A stretch of 64,000 nt of DNA from Adiantum capillus-veneris (taxonomy: Eukaryota > Streptophyta > Polypodiopsida > Polypodiales > Pteridaceae). The stretch spans positions 99,296,036-99,360,035 of the forward strand of contig CM043947.1 of assembly GCA_014529385.2 (NCBI GenBank), read 5' to 3'. This document shows, in pieces, positions 58,030 to 64,000 of the stretch; position 1 is the first letter of the stretch, and each line of letters starts with the position of its first letter. The translations under genes and the position numbers were made by a program. The notes under the pieces are model-generated. The model did no database searches. It was not told the DNA's origin and was given only the letters and a program-made list of their open reading frames with translations.

Positions 58030-59580
58030 ATGTGGGGAAGGCCAGGGGAGAAAAAGCTAGAATATCGGTTAAGCTAGCAGACCGGCCACAGTAGGGATCC
58101 AAAGGAGGGAAAATAGGGATCCAAAGGGGGGGCCATCTGCAAAAGATCCATGTGCAACAATGGGCTAAAAAGACCCTAAGGTTCAGCCCATTAAGACTTC
58201 CAAAATGCTAAGGTTCCAAAATTCAAAGGTTGTGTCCAAAGGTCAACCCTAGGGAAAATTGGATGCTTTGTGTGTGCCCTAAAAGTCTTTGCACATCCCT
58301 ACATGGGAGGGGGCGAACCCTAAAGTTAGGGGATGAGAGAGAAAGCCACACACACACACACACAGGCTCCCTTTACACAAAGGGAATGAGGGACACATGT
58401 CAGCTCCCTAGGCCAGATGCCCACAAGGTGTGCCCAATTTCTTTTGGATGAACCTTGAAGTGGACCAATGAGAATTAAGCTAGAGTAAATCTATTTTAAT
58501 TAATTTAAAAACATTTAATAAAAGAAACCAATGAGAATTAAGTCTCCTAGAAGACTATTGGGCAATCGCCCAAGGGGTCCAATGAGCATTCAAGAGCCCC
58601 ATGGCTTGCCTGATTCCTATTGGCCAAGAGGCAAAGGGGTCCAATGAGAGTTTAGTTTAATTATTTAATTACCTAAAGCTCTCACAAAAGGGGAAAGGGG
58701 GACACATGTCAGAAGGCTATCACTTATGCTGCTTAATTGTAATTGGCTTGACTTGGGGAGGGCCAATGAGACTTCATCAAGAGCAATTAGCAAGAGGTCT
58801 CGCCCAAGAGAGAGAGGGGGCTGATTTTTGCAAGGCATTATCACACACACACTCACACAAGCTCATGTGTGAAGAAAGAGAAGACTATCTCTTCCCAAGC
58901 TTTAATGGAGAACTCATCACCTACTCCAAGCTTGTGAGATAGAAGCCTACATCAACACTCTCTTGGCATGTGGATGCAAATCCAACCAAGAGCCAAGCTT
59001 CAATGCATGCTCATCTCCTCTACCAAGCTAATTACTAAACTAAGCTATGCTACATATGAGTGATTATGTGAGGAGATGTACATCTTTCTCGTAAGATACT
59101 CCTTCTTCCTCTCAATCTACTCTCATACCCTTCTAGCTCTCACCATCTTCGAAGGTGTGTGAGGTCTTGGGTCTGAGAATGGGGATAATTCAAGTTGTGT
59201 TTGTTAAGTGTTTTGCTTAGTGCATGAAGTTTCCATCTTCATTGCACTAGCTAGTCTTGAAGGAACACAAAGAATTGTATTGTACAATGTCTCTCTTGAT
59301 GGGAGAAACCATAATACAAAGCCTTTTGGAGGGGGGACCGGCTCCATGAAAATCCAGTCCTCAACTGTTGTCAATAGCTTAATTTCTCTCTCTTTTGAAA
59401 GTATTGTCGATGCTATCTAACTAGTTGTTATGCTTTTTGTTGCTCTCTCCACCCAAGCACTCTTGTAATTCTCATTAGGAATCTATTCTAATGAAATTCC
59501 CACTATGTTCATGCTAATTTCCGCTACTCATAAGTTATTAGGCCATTAAATGTTACAACTTTGTATAGAGTGCCGACACA
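58030..59580. mobile_element. Probable solo LTR, 1.55 kb
   Basis: The insert starts TGTGGGGAAGG, ends CCGACACA, carries no coding frame and is flanked by ATTTA. It splits the family F integrase between WAYRT and LVYGKEALMP. Size and TG..CA ends fit a solo LTR. No second copy lies in the window. Short CA repeats occur near 58348 and 58840. Confidence 0.65.
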
Positions 59581-59585
59581 ATTTA

Positions 59586-60063
59586 CACCATAAGATCTTG
59601 TTTATGGAAAGGAAGCTCTTATGCCCATACAGGTGCAGTTGGATGCCTTGAAGTTGTTGTGCAGAATGCAAGGTTCGCATAATGACAAGCTCCAGGAAAG
59701 AATTCTTTCTCTAGAGTTGTTGTGAATGAATAGAGAGAAAGCCAGTGATCATTATCTTCAACAAGTATAGACAAGGATGGAGAAAATAAATAAGAGGCTA
59801 CCAAACAAAGAGATTAAAGAGGGAGATCTGCTGATGAAGTATGATGCTCACTTGGATTTTACTTTTCAAAACAAGTTGAGGGAAAAATGGTTGGGTCCAT
59901 ACAAAGTGAAGCATGTATTTTCTAGTGGCACATATGAGTTGGAAAATTTTCATGTGAGCATTTGTGCTATAGAATAAATGGTTATAGATTGAAGAAATAT
60001 TTTGCAAGGGATGTGGTTCCAGATGCAATTATTCTCTTGGTTAAGCGTAAATTCTCTACCTAG
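59586..60063 (+). pseudogene. Gypsy family F integrase C-terminal part
   Basis: The frame has LVYGKEALMPIQVQLDAL, then stops, then KEGDLLMKYDAHLDF and FQNKLREKWLGPYKVKHVFSSGTYEL. A frameshift near 59955 leads to RINGYRLKKYFARDVVPD and the stop at 60063. These are the integrase segment after the core and the SH3-like C-terminal domain. Confidence 0.8.
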
Positions 60064-60074
60064 AGGGTGGGCAA

Positions 60075-61186
60075 TGATGATAGGCCACTTTAGGCCTGTA
60101 CAAAGTAGCGTGTATATCCATGGGCATGTGTACAAAAAGATGTAAATACATGCATTTGGGAACTTTGCAAAGTGGTTTCAAGTTTTAAAATTGAAGCAAC
60201 GTGTACACACTGTGAATAGTCAAGTTTGCAGGCCAGCAGCAGTCGAGAACATGTACATGCCTGGATAGGGTATTGGGGCCTTGGATATGGTTCTCGGTGG
60301 ATTTCTAGAATGTAAATAATGCAAGTGGAAGGTGTGGACACCCTAGACCCGCCCGAGAAGTTTGACACATGCAATAATTGTCTATTTAATGTGCCCGATC
60401 TACGATGACGCAAGCACTACCCTAGAAGTGGTCAAAAATGGAATGTGGGTATGTGGCAAAATAGTTTGGGTATCAAGGATCAACTGGTGAATTTTGGAGT
60501 TCGTTTTGGGTTTTTCCCGCAAAAAATGCCCGCTAGGGATAAAAATTGGGCAAAATTGGGCCAAAAAATGGTCAAACAAGGTGTGGGAAGGGGGTAAATT
60601 GCCACATCACTCATGGTGCCTTGAGTGTTTAAGCTGAGGGAGAATTTTCAAGCCAATAGTCAACCTTTTCACCTCTCTGTGTGTGGGAGAAAGAAGGTTT
60701 CCTATAGGTGGTCTAGTGCAGTCCTGTCACATGAGCGTCCTGTTTTTGAGTGCATGGAGAAGTGAATGAGAGCTTTCTCTCTTCAATTTTACATTGGGTA
60801 CAGCCTAAGGAAGTTATGAGGTTTCCACGGATGTGTGTGTGAGAGGAATTAAGGGAAGATGCTGTGGCTTTCTGCAAGACTATGTGACCCTTTATTGGTG
60901 CCATTAGGGTTGGCGCTACTCTAAAGAGTCCAACAGAGTGGAGTTTGGTGAAGGCTTTGCAATGGTTTGAGAGAGGCCTATTGTGGCTGGATTTTCTGAG
61001 TTTTTGAGGGTTTTTCTTGTATATTTTGGTCACCATCATATGTGATTTCAATTGTTAATCAACTCGATTCACCTTGTAGTACTGCAAGCAGACAAGGGTT
61101 TGTAGGTCGAGGTGTTTGGAGTTTGAATTGAGCTTGTGGATTGTATTTCTATTGAGCGCTTGAGTGGTGGCGTTGGAGAGGGGGAA
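60075..61186 (+). repeat. Probable family F 3' LTR
   Basis: It starts TGATGATAGGCC after the purine-rich AGAGGGTGGGCAA. It has the same general style as the family A LTR (CCACATCACTCATGGTGCC against CCACATCAATGAT). There is no second copy, and the end is set only by the start of the next LTR. Confidence 0.5.
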
Positions 61187-63651
61187 TGGGGTAACACGCC
61201 CAGCACAAACAAAAGGGCCTCTCTATAGCTCAGGGTATTCACAGCACCCCTATCCTCTTAGAAAACACCTTCAAACACACAACTCACACTAGCAGATTAC
61301 CGCCTGCTCAATTTCCACTGCTCACACACTCCACAAACCACCACACAAGATACACCTACTACCACTGCCTGTCTCCACCCTTACACACGCACACAACCAC
61401 TCAATCTCACTCTCTCACTCAAAACACCATCGATCAGGGGGGGCACACACTTCCACACAGCCGACACCAAGGAGGGACATGAAAGCAGGAGAAAGAGAAG
61501 GGGGGAAGGGGAAACAACAGCACGGGAGCCAATTGTGGCTTGATTGCACTTCAGAAAACACATACACCGGCTTGCAATGCCTTCACCATGGCCATTTTCA
61601 AGCAAAAGTTACAAAGGGGCTAGCTTGCTAGAGAACTCCACTTTGCAGGCTTCAAACGGCACCTCAAAAGGCAAAGAAAAAAAAGCCACAAATTTGATCC
61701 TTTTTTTACTTTTAAAAGGGTGCCTTTAATTTGGGAATTTACAATTTAATAGGTCCACCTGGCACCTTGAATTGGCATCTTTTGGGAAAGAGGGCACCGC
61801 TTTGCTCTATCTCTTTCTTCTTCACTCTTTACACTTGGGGGGGGGGGGGGGGGGGGAGGCATTAGCGATGTCGCTATTTCCCTTGGCATTTTTTATTTTT
61901 TATTTTTATTTTTCACCTTTTACCCTCTTTTGGTTTAGCCTTATACTGCTCAATTTTTGACTTTGACCTCACTCCTTATCCGGCTTCTCTTTGTCCTCTT
62001 TGGGCGTTGCACTTGGCTTGGCTTTGCACCCTTTGATTTGTCCGGACGGCCATGCCGTTTGTCCACCTTTGATTTGTACCCAACTTAGCTTGTCCGGCCT
62101 ACACTACCCCTTGCTTTGTCCATCTGGCTGCCCTCGGGCTTTATCTCTCTCCCTCTGGCTCGCCTACCCTGCTGTGGGACCTTCCCCTTACCTGAGGGGG
62201 GGAGGCAATAGCGATATCGCTATTGCCCCCTCTATCCTTCTCAAAAATTTGGGGCCCCTAAGCACCGCGGGACCATCCCCCACTGGGGCTGCCATGTCAT
62301 CACCGCCAACCCACGCCACCGCCCTTTCTCCACGGCAGGCACGCCACCTGCAACACTGCCCCTCGTCAATTGCCGCCAAAACCGCTGGCATTCCGCCCAG
62401 CACAGCGCCCCTGGCGCCGCCATAGCCCTACGCCATAGCCATGAGCTCCAAGAGCTCTCCACGACCTTGCTACACACCGAATGGGCCTCACGCCTTGCCC
62501 TTTATACCCCGCCGATCCGGCCTCTTTCAACACATATGGGATTGCTCCGGAGCCACGTGGCAGCCCTTGGGTGATCCCACCTTGGGTAGCCTCCAAGGCC
62601 CTCAAAACTTCTTTTAAAAAACTTCTCTGAGAAAATCGACTTTCCCTCCCCTCCTTGTCCTGTCTGCGGATTGGCACCTGGTGATCCAATCACCGAGTCG
62701 GAAAGTGGTGCCGAATCCCCACTTTGCCGGTCCCTGGTCGTGCCAACACCACTGTATTCCGGTTCCCCGGAGTCCGCTATCCAAGGCCAAAAAAACCGAA
62801 AAAAATCATCTGCCAACTTTTCACTTTGCAAGGCTTCCAACTCCGTCTCGCAGTATCTGGTCGACCGAATATCCGATGATGTGCAGTCGATTCCGACTAG
62901 CTCCACATGACTCACCCTTCCACCGACAATCTTCGCAAGGCCGAAAAACTGCCAGATGGCGCCTTTCCCAAGGCGGTCAAATGAGCACCAACCCGGCCCT
63001 CGGAAAATCTTCAACTGACCATATCTTGCTAACCACACCTCCAATTCGCAATCTGAGAAGACAGGCATGCTCCACAACTCGAGCACTACACACATATACA
63101 CTGACATCAGCCCGGGCCACCCATCCCTAGCTGCCCTGTCCGTCAGGGATCTGCAACGTACTCTTTCTTTAAACTGCAATATTTTGAGCATCGGGGCTCC
63201 GTTTGACAAGCCGTCTGGACCAGCTTCTAGAGCACTCTAAAATCTACATTCTAGAGCTTTGAATTGGCGTTTTGGAAATCTTCATCTACCACCCCATCTA
63301 GACCCTTCCATAGCACTTTTGGCCTAAAAAACCGCTTCAAGCATGCATTCCCGCTACCCTTTGGGTGCTAAGGGCCTTGGCACCTGCCCTAGCCTTCTGC
63401 ACTACACTCGAGTGCACCCTTTGCCTGGCATAGACCACTTGATAGCTTCGGCCAACTTTAGCTACACCATCATTGCCCAGCTCCCTCATCGAACATTTAT
63501 GTTCGACCAAAAGCATATGTACAAAACTTTAAAACTGGCACACCAAACTGACAATAAAAGAACTCGCAAAACCATAATTGTATGTACAGGCTATGTACAA
63601 AAGCTTCATCTCCTTTCTCTCGCACATTGCATACTGTAGGTGGGTTGCCCA
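61187..63651 (-). repeat. Gypsy family G 3' LTR, minus strand
   Basis: On the minus strand it begins TGGGCAACCCACC after AAGGGGGG, directly after integrase, and ends near GTTACCCCA. The part 62470-63440 matches 3640-4683 on the plus strand. A poly-G run lies at about 61838-61856. Open frames at 62502-63209 and on the other strand lie within this LTR and are not annotated as genes. Confidence 0.6.
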
Positions 63652-64000
63652 CCCCCCTTGACTATAATCTGTTGCACTTCAGGCACTAAATCCCTCTCGA
63701 AATACAGTTTAAGCCGCACACCATTTACCCTATTCCTGAGAAGCTTGCCATTTGCTCTTACCAGTTGATACGTCCCATTCGGAAAGTCCTTCTTCACTTT
63801 ATATGGACCCGTTCACTTCTTCTTGAACTTCTTCTGGAATGTGAAATCTAGGTAGCTTTCGTACTTCATGACCAGGTCTCCTTCCTCTATCTTCTTGTCC
63901 GGCAAATTCTGATTGACTTTGGCAACCCGCTTCTCTCTTTGCTTCACGTAGTAGTCTGCTACTGCCTCTCTGTCCATCTGCAAAGCCTCCAAGTTGGCTA
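63652..64000 (-). pseudogene. Gypsy family G integrase C-terminus, runs off the window
   Basis: The minus strand reads DFPNGTYQLVRANGKLLRNR, VNGVRLKLYFERDLVP and, past a stop near 63812, an upstream VMKYESYLDF-like segment in a decayed frame. This is the SH3-like C-terminal domain just before the LTR. Confidence 0.75.

Noticed and set aside
62502-63209. A 235-codon minus-strand frame
   Set aside because: It lies in the family G LTR, and its counterpart at 3640-4683 is broken and has no matching open frame of that length.

Overview
This window looks like repeat-dense nuclear DNA of a land plant. I see no host housekeeping gene, no rRNA or tRNA gene and no CRISPR array. Nearly everything I can assign is a transposable element or a fragment of one: Ty3/gypsy elements (two with an extra archaeal-type RNase H), one Ty1/copia element with an initiator-Met-type primer site, a CACTA (En/Spm) DNA transposon with TNP2 and DUF4218/DUF4216-like regions, small TIR elements and long CT, TA and CA microsatellites. 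Introns have GT..AG ends. I cannot name the species.

Layout. 1-3.6 kb: AT-rich repeats, a ~172-bp tandem array, a reverse-transcriptase scrap and a MITE candidate. 3.6-7.2 kb: LTR fragments and an integrase end. 7.2-35.3 kb: one Tat-like gypsy element (family B; LTRs from 7170 and 32827) split inside its integrase by a CACTA transposon at 15355-32276 with a 3-bp GTT target duplication. Inside that CACTA, ten bases upstream of the TNP2 start codon, lies a second DNA element at 20694-30442 with 27-bp terminal inverted repeats. 35.3-41.3 kb: gypsy RNase H/integrase interrupted by a copia element (36206-41262) with duplication GTTGG. 41.3-44.1 kb: a decayed gypsy element (E). 44.1-52.0 kb: minus-strand gypsy element C. 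52.2-55.4 kb: its broken relative D, split by a TTAA-flanked TIR element. 55.4-64 kb: LTR and integrase remnants of families A, F and G, including a probable solo LTR.

The most interesting object is the 9.75-kb element at 20694-30442. It carries four gene units: unknown gene A (+), a histone-H3-fold/Ulp1-protease fusion (-), unknown gene D (+) and a DDE transposase (-). The fusion gene starts MARTKKTARK like histone H3, contains a complete H3 histone fold, then a C48 (Ulp1-type) protease core with His, Gln and Cys in place and Asn where Asp is expected. Its four exons join in frame without a lesion. It and gene D are divergent across a region with three 64-bp repeats. The transposase is broken by two frameshifts and a stop in this copy, but its D, D, E, CxxC and HxxxxH spacing closely resembles RAG1/Transib/CMC-type transposases. 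Thus the transposition gene has decayed while the chromatin-like cargo gene remains open. I know of no described transposon with an H3-Ulp1 fusion, but I could not search.

Most stops in the CACTA genes are TAG codons where CAG or TGG is expected, as would follow C-to-T decay at methylated CHG sites. All boundaries and exon joins were read by eye.
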